In this document: piece after piece, positions 1 to 8,909 of the stretch | How the letters are laid out: the number at the start of each line of letters is the position of its first letter | Numbering within the stretch: the first letter of the stretch is position 1 | Source of the DNA: JBICHN01 sp043101845 | Lineage (GTDB): Bacteria > Planctomycetota > Phycisphaerae > Phycisphaerales > UBA5793 | Length of the DNA: 64,000 nucleotides | Direction: 5' to 3' | NCBI GenBank assembly: GCA_043101845.1 | Contig: JBICHN010000011.1 | Location: 372,001 to 436,000 of the forward strand | Notes under the pieces: model-generated | Told to the model about the DNA's origin: nothing | The model's input: the letters and a program-made list of their open reading frames with translations, nothing else | The model's database searches: none | Translations under genes and position numbers: made by a program

Positions 1-2
1 AC

Positions 3-335
3 GCCGCGGTGCAGGCGCTTCTCGCCGCGATCACGACGCCGCAGGTCGAAGTGTCGCTCAGCGAACTCGCGGGCGACGAGACGATTCTCGGTCGCGTGTC
101 CGTCGAAGGGTTCAATGGCGGCTCGCTCGGCACGGTCGCCCTCGCGACGAAGCGGGGGGAGACGATCGAGGTCGCGACGCCGGCGCCGGACACGCTCATT
201 TTTGACGACGGCTCGGGCGCGCTGCGCCTGACGCCGGGCGCCGAGCCGCCCGCGCTCACCGCCGCGGCCTACCAGCCGGCGCCCCTCGGCCCGGAAGCGC
301 CGGTCGAAGAGCCGGCGGTGGAGCCGGTGAAGTAA
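3..335 (+). CDS. C-terminal fragment of an unknown protein (truncated by window start)
   Basis: The frame is already open at the window edge, so this is the tail (about 110 codons) of a longer gene. An internal GTG at 9 is a possible start but has no visible ribosome site. The segment is rich in Val, Thr and Ala with alternating hydrophobic residues, which suggests beta structure. It ends in a Pro/Glu-rich tail with two PVEEP/AVEP-like pieces. No catalytic motif is recognisable and no function can be given. It faces the molybdopterin oxidoreductase gene tail to tail, nine bases away. Confidence 0.5.
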   Translation, partial: AAVQALLAAITTPQVEVSLSELAGDETILGRVSVEGFNGGSLGTVALATKRGETIEVATPAPDTLIFDDGSGALRLTPGAEPPALTAAAYQPAPLGPEAPVEEPAVEPVK

Positions 336-344
336 GAGTTCGCG

Positions 345-3137
345 TCATCGCGTCGGTCCACCAACCTCGTAGGCCTCGCGCGCGGGTTTGACGGCGCGCG
401 CGATCCAGAGTGGTCGGCGAAGGTTGCCCGGGCCCGGCGCCGGGCGGGTCTTCGCGAGCCATTCGCGGTAGACCTCCATCGACTTCTTCGTATCAACGAA
501 CACATCGGCGTACTGGTCGTCCGGTCCTGCCTTCGAAAGCGTGACCGCCTGGTGCCAGCAGTGCATGCCGGAGACCGGGTCGGGCTGCACGGCGAAGGTG
601 AGGTTCTGATGCACGCCGCCGTCGGTCCACCAGATGCGCTTCGTGTCCGGGTCCGCGCTCCGGTAGGGTCGGATGCCCTCGACGCGCCGGAACCGGAAGG
701 CGCCGGGCTCGACTTCGACGCGCTCGACCTTGGCGCTCGCCCAGCGGTCGACGCCGTGATTATCGAAGAGTCGCCAGCGACCGAGATGGTGCGAACACGC
801 GACGACGCCCGGCCGCATGCCCTCGGTCACCCAGACCTTGTTGATGAAGTACCCGATGCGCGTCTGAACCTTGATGAGGTCGGTCGTCGCGACGCCGAAG
901 CGCTCCGCGTCTTCCGGGTGCATCCACACCGGGTTCGCATTCGAGAGTTCATAAAGCCACTTCGCGTTCGCCGAGCGGGTGTGGATGAGCGTCGGGAGAC
1001 GGAAGGTGGGGACGAGGACATACTCGCCGCGCTCGCGCTCCATGTGCTTCCGGTGGATATGGCTTTCGATGTAGCAGGGCGTCGCGTGCTCGGGCCAGCC
1101 CCATTCGGCGAGTGTGCCGCTGTAGATTTCGAGGCGGCGTGACGGCGTGTTGAAGCCGACGCGCGGTTCGCCGTCGGCGGCGATGCCGACGGGCGCGCCG
1201 TTCCGAACCAGGGTTCCGTCCTCGCGCGTTTCGGAATCGGCGATGTCGACCTCGGTCATCGCCTTCTGATGGTTCGTATACGCGTCCTTCTCGACGAGAA
1301 AGGCGCCGAACTTTCGCATGTATTCGAGCGGGGAAAGGCCGTGCTTCTTCGCCTCCTCGGGCAGGCCGGGCACGGAGTTCTCGAAGATCCAGCCGAAGTA
1401 TTCATCGATCGTGATCTTCTCGCCCGGGCGGTACGGGGACTCGAAGTACTTGCGCACGCCAAGTGAGCCGTCGGGATCGATGCGCCACGACAGTTCGATC
1501 CAGAACTCGTCTTCCTCCCACACCTCGCCGGGGTTCGCGTCGCGCGTGGTCGCGAACTTTTCGCCCATGCGTTCGCGGGCGACGCGGGTGACCGGCTGGC
1601 GGAAGCTGATCCACTTCGCGGCATGGGTCTCCTGGCTCATGAGGTCGTGCCGCTCGGCGCCGTTGCCCATCGGGAGGACATAGTCGGCGTACTGGGCGGT
1701 CTCGTTCCAGGTCGGTGTGAGCGCCGCGTGGAGACCGACCTTCGATTCGTCGCGGAGGACCTGTTCCCACATCATGCCGTCGGGGTTCGTCCACACCGGG
1801 TTGTACACGCGGGTGAAGTAGACGGAGAGCTTGCCGCGCCCCTCGGTGAGGAAGTGGGGGAGCAGGATCGACATCTCGTGGAAGGCGAGCGGATACTCGA
1901 GCGGATAGAGAAGTTCGTTCCACACCTTCTGGGCAGGCGGCCTGGCGAACGGGGCGGGGACGAACTTGTTCGTCGAGTTCAGGTTCGTCCCGCCGCGCGC
2001 CCCGACGGCGCCCATAAGGACGACGAGGAACTGCAGGCATCGCGAGACCTGCCAGCCGCCGAAGTTTCCCGCGGCCGCGTTGCGCCAGACATGCGTCGCG
2101 AACGCGGAGCCCGCGGCGCCGATCTCGCGCGCGATCTCGCGGATCGTGTCCGCGTCGACGCCGCATTCTTCCGCCGCCGCCTCGGGCGTCGCGAACGCGT
2201 ACTCCTCGCGGAGCGCCTCGATGAACGCGTCGAAGTTCTTCGGCGCGTCCGGCTTCTTCGCGTCGAGGTAGTCGCGCCAGTTCGTCCACTGCTTGAGGAA
2301 CGCGGCGTTGTAGAGATTCTCCTGCAGGATCACATGGGCGATCGCGAGGAGGAGCATGGCCTCGGTGCCCGGCCAGGTCGCGAGCCAGTAGTCGGCCATC
2401 GACGCCGTGTTCGAGAGGCGGACATCGATCACGCAGAGCTTCGCGCCCTTCGACTTCGCGTCGATGATCCGCTGGGCGTGCGGGTTGAAGTAGTGTCCCG
2501 TTTCGAGGTGCGCCGAGAGGAGCAGCATGAACTTCGAGTGCTCATGATCGGGTGAGGGCCGATCGGCGCCCGACCACATCGCATAGCCGACGCGGGCGGA
2601 CGACGAGCAGACATTCGTGTGTGAATTGTGCGCGTCGACACCCCACGCCTGGAGGACCCGGTTCGTGAACCCATCCTCGCCGGGACGGCCGACATGGTAC
2701 ATGATCTCGTTGCGGCGCTCTTCGACGAGCGCCGCGCGGATTCGCGCCGCGAGGTCGTCGAGCGCTTCGTCCCAGGTCACGCGTTCGAATTCACCGCTCC
2801 CGCGCGGTCCGACGCGCTTGAGGGGATAGAGGATGCGGCCCGGGTCCTCGATCTGATTGAGCGTCGCGGGTCCCTTCGCGCAGTTTCGACCGCGCGAGCC
2901 CGGATGGTACGGATTGCCTTCGAGCTTGCGAACCTGCTTCGTGTCCTTGTCGACATACGCGACGAGGCCGCAGGCGGCTTCGCAGTTGAAACAGGTCGTG
3001 GGGACGAGTGAGTAGCGCTTCTCGACCTTGCGCGGCCACGCGCTCGCGTCGTACTCGACCCAGTCGTCCCACCGGTCGAGCGGCGGGAACGATTCGAGCG
3101 GAGTCGTGTTCATCGGAGCCGGATCGTGTGAGGGCAT
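345..3137 (-). CDS. Molybdopterin-dependent oxidoreductase, catalytic subunit
   Basis: A 930-residue catalytic subunit of the complex iron-sulfur molybdoenzyme (DMSO reductase) superfamily. The N-terminal [4Fe-4S] site is clear: Cys49, Cys52, Cys56 and Cys86 (C-x2-C-x3-C-x29-C). Molybdopterin-binding domains and a C-terminal beta-barrel cofactor domain follow. The start was put at the ATG heading MPSHDP because the longer open frame upstream overlaps the NrfD gene and is low-complexity Arg-rich shadow. No twin-arginine signal is present, so the enzyme probably works on the cytoplasmic side. The gene lies 47 bases downstream of the ferredoxin-NrfD fusion, the expected electron-transfer and membrane partner. 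The substrate cannot be read from sequence; sulfur-compound or other oxyanion oxidoreductases are the obvious candidates. Confidence 0.9.
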   Translation of the reverse strand: MPSHDPAPMNTTPLESFPPLDRWDDWVEYDASAWPRKVEKRYSLVPTTCFNCEAACGLVAYVDKDTKQVRKLEGNPYHPGSRGRNCAKGPATLNQIEDPGRILYPLKRVGPRGSGEFERVTWDEALDDLAARIRAALVEERRNEIMYHVGRPGEDGFTNRVLQAWGVDAHNSHTNVCSSSARVGYAMWSGADRPSPDHEHSKFMLLLSAHLETGHYFNPHAQRIIDAKSKGAKLCVIDVRLSNTASMADYWLATWPGTEAMLLLAIAHVILQENLYNAAFLKQWTNWRDYLDAKKPDAPKNFDAFIEALREEYAFATPEAAAEECGVDADTIREIAREIGAAGSAFATHVWRNAAAGNFGGWQVSRCLQFLVVLMGAVGARGGTNLNSTNKFVPAPFARPPAQKVWNELLYPLEYPLAFHEMSILLPHFLTEGRGKLSVYFTRVYNPVWTNPDGMMWEQVLRDESKVGLHAALTPTWNETAQYADYVLPMGNGAERHDLMSQETHAAKWISFRQPVTRVARERMGEKFATTRDANPGEVWEEDEFWIELSWRIDPDGSLGVRKYFESPYRPGEKITIDEYFGWIFENSVPGLPEEAKKHGLSPLEYMRKFGAFLVEKDAYTNHQKAMTEVDIADSETREDGTLVRNGAPVGIAADGEPRVGFNTPSRRLEIYSGTLAEWGWPEHATPCYIESHIHRKHMERERGEYVLVPTFRLPTLIHTRSANAKWLYELSNANPVWMHPEDAERFGVATTDLIKVQTRIGYFINKVWVTEGMRPGVVACSHHLGRWRLFDNHGVDRWASAKVERVEVEPGAFRFRRVEGIRPYRSADPDTKRIWWTDGGVHQNLTFAVQPDPVSGMHCWHQAVTLSKAGPDDQYADVFVDTKKSMEVYREWLAKTRPAPGPGNLRRPLWIARAVKPAREAYEVGGPTR

Positions 3138-3184
3138 GTTGCGCTTCTCGAGGTTCGATTCGCGGTGGAAGGAGTGGCCACGGG

Positions 3185-4681
3185 TCAGGACAGCGGCGGC
3201 AACTGGCCGGCGCGCACGAACGCGTGTTCGTATAGGAACAATCCGCCGAGCGCAGGGACGAACGCGAGGCCGGGAAGCAGGATCGCGAGGATGATCGTGG
3301 CGCCGACGCCGATGAGGAGTCCATCCCGGAACGCCTTGAACGGACCGAGGCGCACGACGCCGAGGAACGCTGCGGCCTGCTTCGCATTGTCGGTCTCGTG
3401 ACCACGGCGCTGTTCGACGATGGAGAGCGCGAGGTGCGCAAGCGCCGCGGCGATGAGAATGACGATCGGCGCGAGGTGTTCGGTTGAAAGCGGTCGCCAC
3501 GCCCACGCGGCGAAGGGGATGAGACATGCGGCGCCGACGAGGGCCGCCTGCGCGAGCAGATGGGGGAGCAGCAACCGGCTCTCCCAGAGGTCGCGCCCCT
3601 TGCACTGCGCGAAGAGGAACGCGGTGTATCCCGCCGCGGCGAGACCGACCATCGCGTTTATCCAGCGAAGTCCGTCCGCGGCCGCGTCCATTTCGAAGAA
3701 CCGCAATCCCGCAGTGATCGCCACGAGACCCATGAAGACCGAAAGCACGACGCCGCCCTTCACGAGCCAGCTCTTCCAGTTCGGTCGCGTGAGCATCTTG
3801 TAGAAGGTCATCGGACGGGCGAGGTCTTCGACGAGGATCGCGCAGGTCAGCGCGGTGAATACGAACGCGAGCAATTCCGGGAGGTACGCCGCGGCGAAGC
3901 CCTCGAGGCCGAACGCGGCGACGAAGGGCGCAAGGATCGCGGCGCCGGCGCCGATCCCCTTCGTCACGAGGTAGAGCGCGACGGTCCAGCCCCATTCGAC
4001 CTTGTGCCCCGCGTCGAGCACCGTTCGCGCGTCGGGGAGCACGGGCAGCGAGATCGGCCACGACTCCGGCTTGTCGCGCGGCCGGTCGCTCCAGAGGTAC
4101 ATCTCGGGCCGGGCCGCGGCGCCGGGGTTGAGCGCGACAGGATCGACGCCTTTGTAGTAGACATTCGGCCCCGTTCCCTGCTCGGGGCGTCGGGTGACGA
4201 GCCCGTTGTCGCCGCGGATCTGACTCACGCGCGAGTTCGGATCGTGAATGTCGCCGGCGATGATCGCGTTCTCGGGGCACACGATGACGCAGGCCGGTTC
4301 GAGGCCGCGCTCGACGCGGTGCGCGCAGAAGTGGCACTTCTCCGCAGCGCCCGAATCTTCATTCAGGTAGAGCGCGTCGTAAGGGCACGCCTGCATGCAG
4401 GCGCGGCATCCGATGCACGCGTCGCGATCGAGATCGACGATGCCGTCCTTGCGCTTCTCGAGCGCGTTCACGGGACAGATCGTCACGCACGGCGCATCGG
4501 TGCAGTGGTTGCAGCGCAGCACGGCGAAGCTGCGCTTGACGGACGGGAACTTCCCCTGCTCGGTGTACTTCACCCAGGTGCGAAAGTCGCCGACGGGCAC
4601 CTCATTCTCCGCCTTGCACGCGACGGTGCAGGCGTGACACCCGATGCAGCGATCGTGATCAATGACAAAGCCGTATTGCAT
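3185..4681 (-). CDS. Four-cluster ferredoxin fused to NrfD-type membrane anchor
   Basis: A 498-residue fusion of two subunits that are normally separate in NrfCD, PsrBC or SoeBC-type complexes. Residues 1-140 carry sixteen cysteines in four groups (Cys12/15/18/22, 57/60/65/69, 89/92/95/99 and 116/119/131/135), enough for four [4Fe-4S] clusters. From about residue 225 there are eight or so hydrophobic segments typical of NrfD quinone-reactive anchors. The start is the ATG of MQYGF; an upstream ATG would add 14 Arg-rich residues and is less likely. It sits between rnr and the molybdoenzyme on the same strand and should wire the catalytic subunit to the quinone pool. Confidence 0.9.
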   Translation of the reverse strand: MQYGFVIDHDRCIGCHACTVACKAENEVPVGDFRTWVKYTEQGKFPSVKRSFAVLRCNHCTDAPCVTICPVNALEKRKDGIVDLDRDACIGCRACMQACPYDALYLNEDSGAAEKCHFCAHRVERGLEPACVIVCPENAIIAGDIHDPNSRVSQIRGDNGLVTRRPEQGTGPNVYYKGVDPVALNPGAAARPEMYLWSDRPRDKPESWPISLPVLPDARTVLDAGHKVEWGWTVALYLVTKGIGAGAAILAPFVAAFGLEGFAAAYLPELLAFVFTALTCAILVEDLARPMTFYKMLTRPNWKSWLVKGGVVLSVFMGLVAITAGLRFFEMDAAADGLRWINAMVGLAAAGYTAFLFAQCKGRDLWESRLLLPHLLAQAALVGAACLIPFAAWAWRPLSTEHLAPIVILIAAALAHLALSIVEQRRGHETDNAKQAAAFLGVVRLGPFKAFRDGLLIGVGATIILAILLPGLAFVPALGGLFLYEHAFVRAGQLPPLS

Positions 4682-4723
4682 GCGGCCAGTATAACGCCGC
4701 GGGCGCGCTCCGCCCCGGTTCAC

Positions 4724-7114
4724 TTACCGCGATCGGCGGCGCTTCGACTGCCGCGGGCTCTTCTTCTTCGAGAAGGTGAGCGGTTTGAATCGCTTCGAGC
4801 CGCGGCCGTCGCCGCCGACGCGCGAACGCGGCGTCTTCTCCTTCACCTTCGACTTGCGGTCGTCGTGCACGGCGAGGTCGAGCCGCCGCGCCGCCGGATC
4901 GACCGCGACAATCTGGATCTTCATCGGGTCGCCGACATTGATCGTGGCGCCGCTCTTCTGGGCGACGAGCGCGCCGGTGTTCTGGTTGATCTTCCAGCGC
5001 TCCGGGCCGCTCTGCCGGTCGCCGCCGGGCGCCGGAAGGTCGGAGACCTTGATCATCCCCTCCACGAGGTACTTTGAGAGCTGGACGAAGATCGCGTTCG
5101 AAGAGACATTCGTTACGACGCCTTCGAAGACATCGCCCATGTGCTTCTCTTCGAGCAACTGCATGACGAGGAACGACCGGAGGCTCCGCTCGGCGAGCTC
5201 CGCGTTTCGCTCGGTCTCGTTGCAGTGCGTGCCGGCCTCCATGAGTTTCGATTCGCCGAGCACGCGTGGATCTTCGAGAATCGTCCGCCCGAGCTTGCTG
5301 CGGCCCTTGCCCTTCGGGTGCTTTCGTCCGTTCTTCGTATGTTCAAGATAGACGGTCAAGGCGCGGTGCAGGAGGAGGTCGGGATAGCGGCGGATCGGGC
5401 TCGTGAAGTGCGCGTAGTGGGCGCTCGCGAGCGCAAAGTGGCCGATGATGGCCGGCGAATATTCGGCCTTCGTGAGCGTCTTGAGCACCGCGAAGTGGAT
5501 CGCCTGCTGGCGCGGCGTGCCGCGCGTCATGTCGAGAATGCGCTGGAGTTCGAACCGCGTCGGGTTGCGCGGGATGTTCACCCCGGCGACCCGAGCGAAG
5601 AGGCGAAGCTCACTCATGTCGAAGGTCGACGGGTCGGGGTGCGTGCGGCGGAGGATCGGCACGGCGAGCCAGTCGAAGAGGCGGGCGACCGCTTCGTTCG
5701 CCTCGACCATGAACATCTCGATGAGTCCGTGGGTCGACGCGTCATCCTCCGGCTCGGCGTCGATGACATGACCGTCATCGTCGAAGACGAGTTCGACCTC
5801 GGGCAGCGTGAGCACGATCATGCCGTCGTCGAGACGGCGCTTACGGATGCGCTTCGCGAGATCGTCCATCATCGCGAGCGTGGGCTTGAGCTCCTTCGGA
5901 TAGGGGAGATCGCTTCGCGCATACTCGCGCGCCTTCTTCTCGTCGCCGGACTTGATGAGCTCCTCGGCTTCGAGGTAGGTGAGCCGCTTCTTCGAGCGGA
6001 TGATCGTCGCGGAGCAGCGACTGTTCTGGACCCGGCCGCGTCCGTCGAAGCGGATGAAGACCGACTTCGTGAGGCGGTCGACATCCTCCTGCAGCGAGCA
6101 CACACCATTCGAAAGCACTTCGGGGAGCATCGGAATGACATGCCGCGGCAGGTAGACGCTGTTCCCGCGGTCCCGCGCTTCCGTGTCGAGCGGTGATCCC
6201 GGGCCGACGAAGAAGGAGACATCGGCGATATGCACACCGAGTTCGAATCCGCCGTCGTCAAGCCGTTCGATCGAGATCGCGTCGTCGAAGTCCCGCGCGT
6301 CGGGCGGATCGATCGTGATGATGAATTTCTCGCGGAGATCTTCGCGTTGTTCGACCTCGGCGTCGATGTTCCGAATCTTGCCCGCGGCGTTACGGGCCTG
6401 CTCGACCGCGTCTTCGGGGAACTCGCCGGGCAGGTCGTAGGCGACGATGACGGCTTCCGTTTCGACATCGGGGCGCCCGGCCTCGCCGAGCTTGCGCGTG
6501 ATGACGCCTTCGCCGTACTCCCCGGGCTCGGGGTAATAGAGCATTTCGACGACGACCTTGTCGCCGACCTTCGCGTCCTTGGCGCCGGGGTCGCGGACCA
6601 CGATCGGAGCGTTGAGCTGCCGGCCGTCGGTTTCGACGATCCACTCCGAGCCCTTCTTCGTGAGCGTGCCGACATAGGTCGACCGGCCGCGCTCGAGCAC
6701 TTCGACGACGCGACCGATGAAGGGCGAGGTTCCCGGCGGTCGTTTGCCGCGGGGTCGCGCCTTGAGCACCTTCACGCGGACATGGTCGCCGTTCACCGCG
6801 TCCGCGGTTTCGCCGGCGGGAATGAAGAGATCGCCTTCGCGATTGACCTCGTTCGGCACGACGAAGGCGAACCCCTTCGGGTGCAGGCGGATGACGCCGA
6901 CGATCTCATCGGCGATGCGCGGCAGGCGGAGTCGATCCTTCGAGTCGACCTGGAGCTTGCCTTCCTCTTCGAGTTCTTCGATCGCCGCGTCGAACGCTTC
7001 GCGCTCTTCGGCGTCCTCGACGCGAAAGGTCTCGGCGATCGAGTCGGCGTCGGCGGGCTCGTAGCGGGCGTCGCTGAGGTGATCGAGAATGCGAGCTTTA
7101 TAACGAAGCGGCAT
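4724..7114 (-). CDS. rnr: Ribonuclease R
   Basis: A 796-residue 3'-5' exoribonuclease of the RNB family, close to the usual RNase R length. The order is an N-terminal winged-helix-like part (about 1-60), cold-shock OB domains with the FAFVV segment near 85, the RNB catalytic domain with the Asp cluster in DARDFDDAIS, the HFTSPIRRYPDL motif, a C-terminal S1 domain and a Lys/Arg-rich tail. Such a tail is usual for RNase R and helps with structured RNA. A GGAGGG ribosome site precedes the ATG. The end is 42 bases from the ferredoxin-NrfD start, so co-transcription is possible although the functions are unrelated. Confidence 0.96.
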   Translation of the reverse strand: MPLRYKARILDHLSDARYEPADADSIAETFRVEDAEEREAFDAAIEELEEEGKLQVDSKDRLRLPRIADEIVGVIRLHPKGFAFVVPNEVNREGDLFIPAGETADAVNGDHVRVKVLKARPRGKRPPGTSPFIGRVVEVLERGRSTYVGTLTKKGSEWIVETDGRQLNAPIVVRDPGAKDAKVGDKVVVEMLYYPEPGEYGEGVITRKLGEAGRPDVETEAVIVAYDLPGEFPEDAVEQARNAAGKIRNIDAEVEQREDLREKFIITIDPPDARDFDDAISIERLDDGGFELGVHIADVSFFVGPGSPLDTEARDRGNSVYLPRHVIPMLPEVLSNGVCSLQEDVDRLTKSVFIRFDGRGRVQNSRCSATIIRSKKRLTYLEAEELIKSGDEKKAREYARSDLPYPKELKPTLAMMDDLAKRIRKRRLDDGMIVLTLPEVELVFDDDGHVIDAEPEDDASTHGLIEMFMVEANEAVARLFDWLAVPILRRTHPDPSTFDMSELRLFARVAGVNIPRNPTRFELQRILDMTRGTPRQQAIHFAVLKTLTKAEYSPAIIGHFALASAHYAHFTSPIRRYPDLLLHRALTVYLEHTKNGRKHPKGKGRSKLGRTILEDPRVLGESKLMEAGTHCNETERNAELAERSLRSFLVMQLLEEKHMGDVFEGVVTNVSSNAIFVQLSKYLVEGMIKVSDLPAPGGDRQSGPERWKINQNTGALVAQKSGATINVGDPMKIQIVAVDPAARRLDLAVHDDRKSKVKEKTPRSRVGGDGRGSKRFKPLTFSKKKSPRQSKRRRSR

Positions 7115-7304
7115 GGGCCCTCCAAAAACGGGGCCGATTCTACGCCGCGGGTTGTGCGCGCCTCGCCCCTCTATTGGTGATAGGCGACCGCGGGCGGGGC
7201 GTCGCTTCTGGGGGCGGGGCCGGAAAACGGACGGATTCCACGATCATTCCGGCGACCGGACAGTCGATCGCGGGTCCCCGGGGAAGGCGGCGCTATCGTT
7301 TCGC

Positions 7305-7718
7305 ATGCCCAGTGATACCGACACCGTCATGGACGCCGCGCGGAAGCTCGGTGAACTCGTCGCCGACCACGAGACCGCGAAGCGCTACCGCGAATCCGTC
7401 GAGTCCATCGAGAAGGACACGGAGACGCAGCGCCTGATGAACGATTACAACCGCTTTATCATGACGCTCGCGGAGAAGGAGTCGCGCGGCCAGCCGATCG
7501 AGGTGAGCGACAAGCGCAAGCTCGAAGAGATGCAATCGTCGCTCGCGATGAACATCAAGATCCGTAATCTGCAGATGGCGCAGATGAACTACGCGGATCT
7601 CATGCGGAAGATCGACCAGGCGGTCGCCGGCGCCGTGGGCGGGCCGGAAGATCCGATCGCGCCGGGCGGTGACGGCGAGGCCGCGCCTCCATCGGCCGGT
7701 TCGATTTTCACCGGCTGA
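7305..7718 (+). CDS. YlbF/YmcA family protein
   Basis: A 137-residue, mostly helical protein. It matches the YlbF family pattern: two long amphipathic helices covering residues 5-105, with motifs such as LVADHETAKRYRES and a repeated Gln/Met-rich segment near NLQMAQMNYADLM. In Bacillus, members work with RNase Y in mRNA maturation and biofilm or competence control; that role is family knowledge and not shown here. The Gly/Pro-rich tail after residue 110 is probably disordered. The start is the ATG of MPSD; the longer open frame upstream is low-complexity. It is transcribed away from rnr, an RNA-decay gene. Confidence 0.75.
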   Translation: MPSDTDTVMDAARKLGELVADHETAKRYRESVESIEKDTETQRLMNDYNRFIMTLAEKESRGQPIEVSDKRKLEEMQSSLAMNIKIRNLQMAQMNYADLMRKIDQAVAGAVGGPEDPIAPGGDGEAAPPSAGSIFTG

Positions 7719-7841
7719 CCTGGCGCGACCGCCCGCCGTTCGGGCGACATGCAATTGACGAACAGCCGAACCGCCGGAGGGCGCCGCGGCTCGCGGACGC
7801 TCCCGGTGGCTCCATCCACCCGACACGCACGAAGGAGAACG

Positions 7842-8387
7842 ATGATGCCCCGTCTCAATGTGGTGAATCCCGATCAGGCGCAGGGGAAGGCGAAGGAGAT
7901 CTTCGACGGTCCGCTCAAGCAGAAGCGCCTCAACATCTTCAAGGGGATCGCGAACAACCCGGGCGTGCTCGACGCGTTTCTCAAGTTCTCGGGAGGCGTG
8001 AAGGGCGCCGGCGCCCTGAGCGCCGCCGAGCACGAGGTCATCGCCCTGCGCGTCGGGCAGACGAACGATTGTGAGTACTGCCTCGCCGCCCATACGAAGG
8101 TCGCGGCCGGGGCGGGCATTGACGGCGAGGAAGCGAAGAAGATCCGCGCGGGCAACTCCGACGACGAGAAGACCCAGGCGCTCATCGATTTCACCGACGC
8201 CGTTCTCGAGAAGAAGGGGTTCGTTTCGGACGCCGAACTCGAGAAGTTCAAGAACGCCGGGTACGACGAGGCGGCGGTCGTCGAGGTCATCGGCGCCGTC
8301 GCGGTGAATACCTTCACGAACCTGTTCAACCATGTGAACGAGACGGATATCGACCCGGTCTTCGAAAAGGCGCCCGCGCTCGCCTGA
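7842..8387 (+). CDS. AhpD-like / carboxymuconolactone decarboxylase family protein
   Basis: A 181-residue all-alpha protein of the peroxidase-related AhpD-like family. The redox motif is intact: Cys77-Glu-Tyr-Cys80 followed by His84, the CxxC-x3-H arrangement of AhpD. It should reduce peroxides with a thiol partner, but the partner is not in the window. The ATG-ATG start (7842 or 7845) follows a GAAGGAG ribosome site. The gene stands alone, and a long hairpin at 8418-8459 lies just downstream. Confidence 0.85.
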   Translation: MMPRLNVVNPDQAQGKAKEIFDGPLKQKRLNIFKGIANNPGVLDAFLKFSGGVKGAGALSAAEHEVIALRVGQTNDCEYCLAAHTKVAAGAGIDGEEAKKIRAGNSDDEKTQALIDFTDAVLEKKGFVSDAELEKFKNAGYDEAAVVEVIGAVAVNTFTNLFNHVNETDIDPVFEKAPALA

Positions 8388-8417
8388 GGCGCCGGACCGA
8401 CAACAATTGAACAAAAC

Positions 8418-8459
8418 TGAACAAGGCGACCGGTCATCCATGACGGGTCGCCTTGTTCA
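8418..8459. terminator. Bidirectional terminator-like hairpin
   Basis: Arms TGAACAAGGCGACC and GGTCGCCTTGTTCA pair perfectly over 14 bp. The loop holds a further small GTCAT/ATGAC palindrome. The minus-strand side is followed by a T-rich run (AGTTTTGTT). It lies 30 bases after the AhpD-like gene. Confidence 0.65.
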
Positions 8460-8850
8460 ATCGGGATGCATCGGCGCGCAGTGAGGGACGCCGGTCGGTC
8501 TATTGCGCAGGTCGGGGCACGAAGACCATGTCGTTCGGGCTCCCCGCTGATGGGCGGTCGATCAACGCGATCGGCCGCCCATCGGCGGCGGATCGATCGG
8601 GGAGGCGGCCGATCGAAACGCCGCGGGGAGCTCCAATGCACAGTCGAAGTACACCGTCAATTACGCCGGCGCGTCGAGCCAGCGGTTGACGAAGTTCGAC
8701 CGCGTGCGCGGCCGCGCTGCGTCGATCGCGAAGCCGGGGCGCTCTGGCGAAGGCGCGTGAAGCGGCGCCGGTTGTGCCGGCGATCGTTTATGAGACGGGG
8801 CCTCGCGGGCCCGAAACCGCGGTTCAAGAAGAGATCAATATGGAACGAAG

Positions 8851-8881
8851 CGACCCCGGCGTTCGTCAGGCGCCGGGGTCG
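8851..8881 (-). terminator. Terminator of the exported protein at 8910-9779
   Basis: An 11-bp perfect G+C stem (CGACCCCGGCG / CGCCGGGGTCG) lies about 30 bases after the minus-strand stop codon. The following T-run is weak. Confidence 0.5.
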
Positions 8882-8909
8882 GTCGTTCGTACGGTCAACG
8901 AGGTGTCGG

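Larger units (their letters stand above)
8388..8909. other. Intergenic region with three hairpins, no credible gene
   Basis: About 520 bases between two convergent genes. The open frames here are Arg-rich shadows without ribosome sites. The region holds a perfect 14-bp inverted repeat (8418-8459), an imperfect 20-bp inverted repeat (8544-8588) and a perfect 11-bp stem (8851-8881). The outer two look like terminators for the flanking genes. The middle one has no assigned role. Confidence 0.6.
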
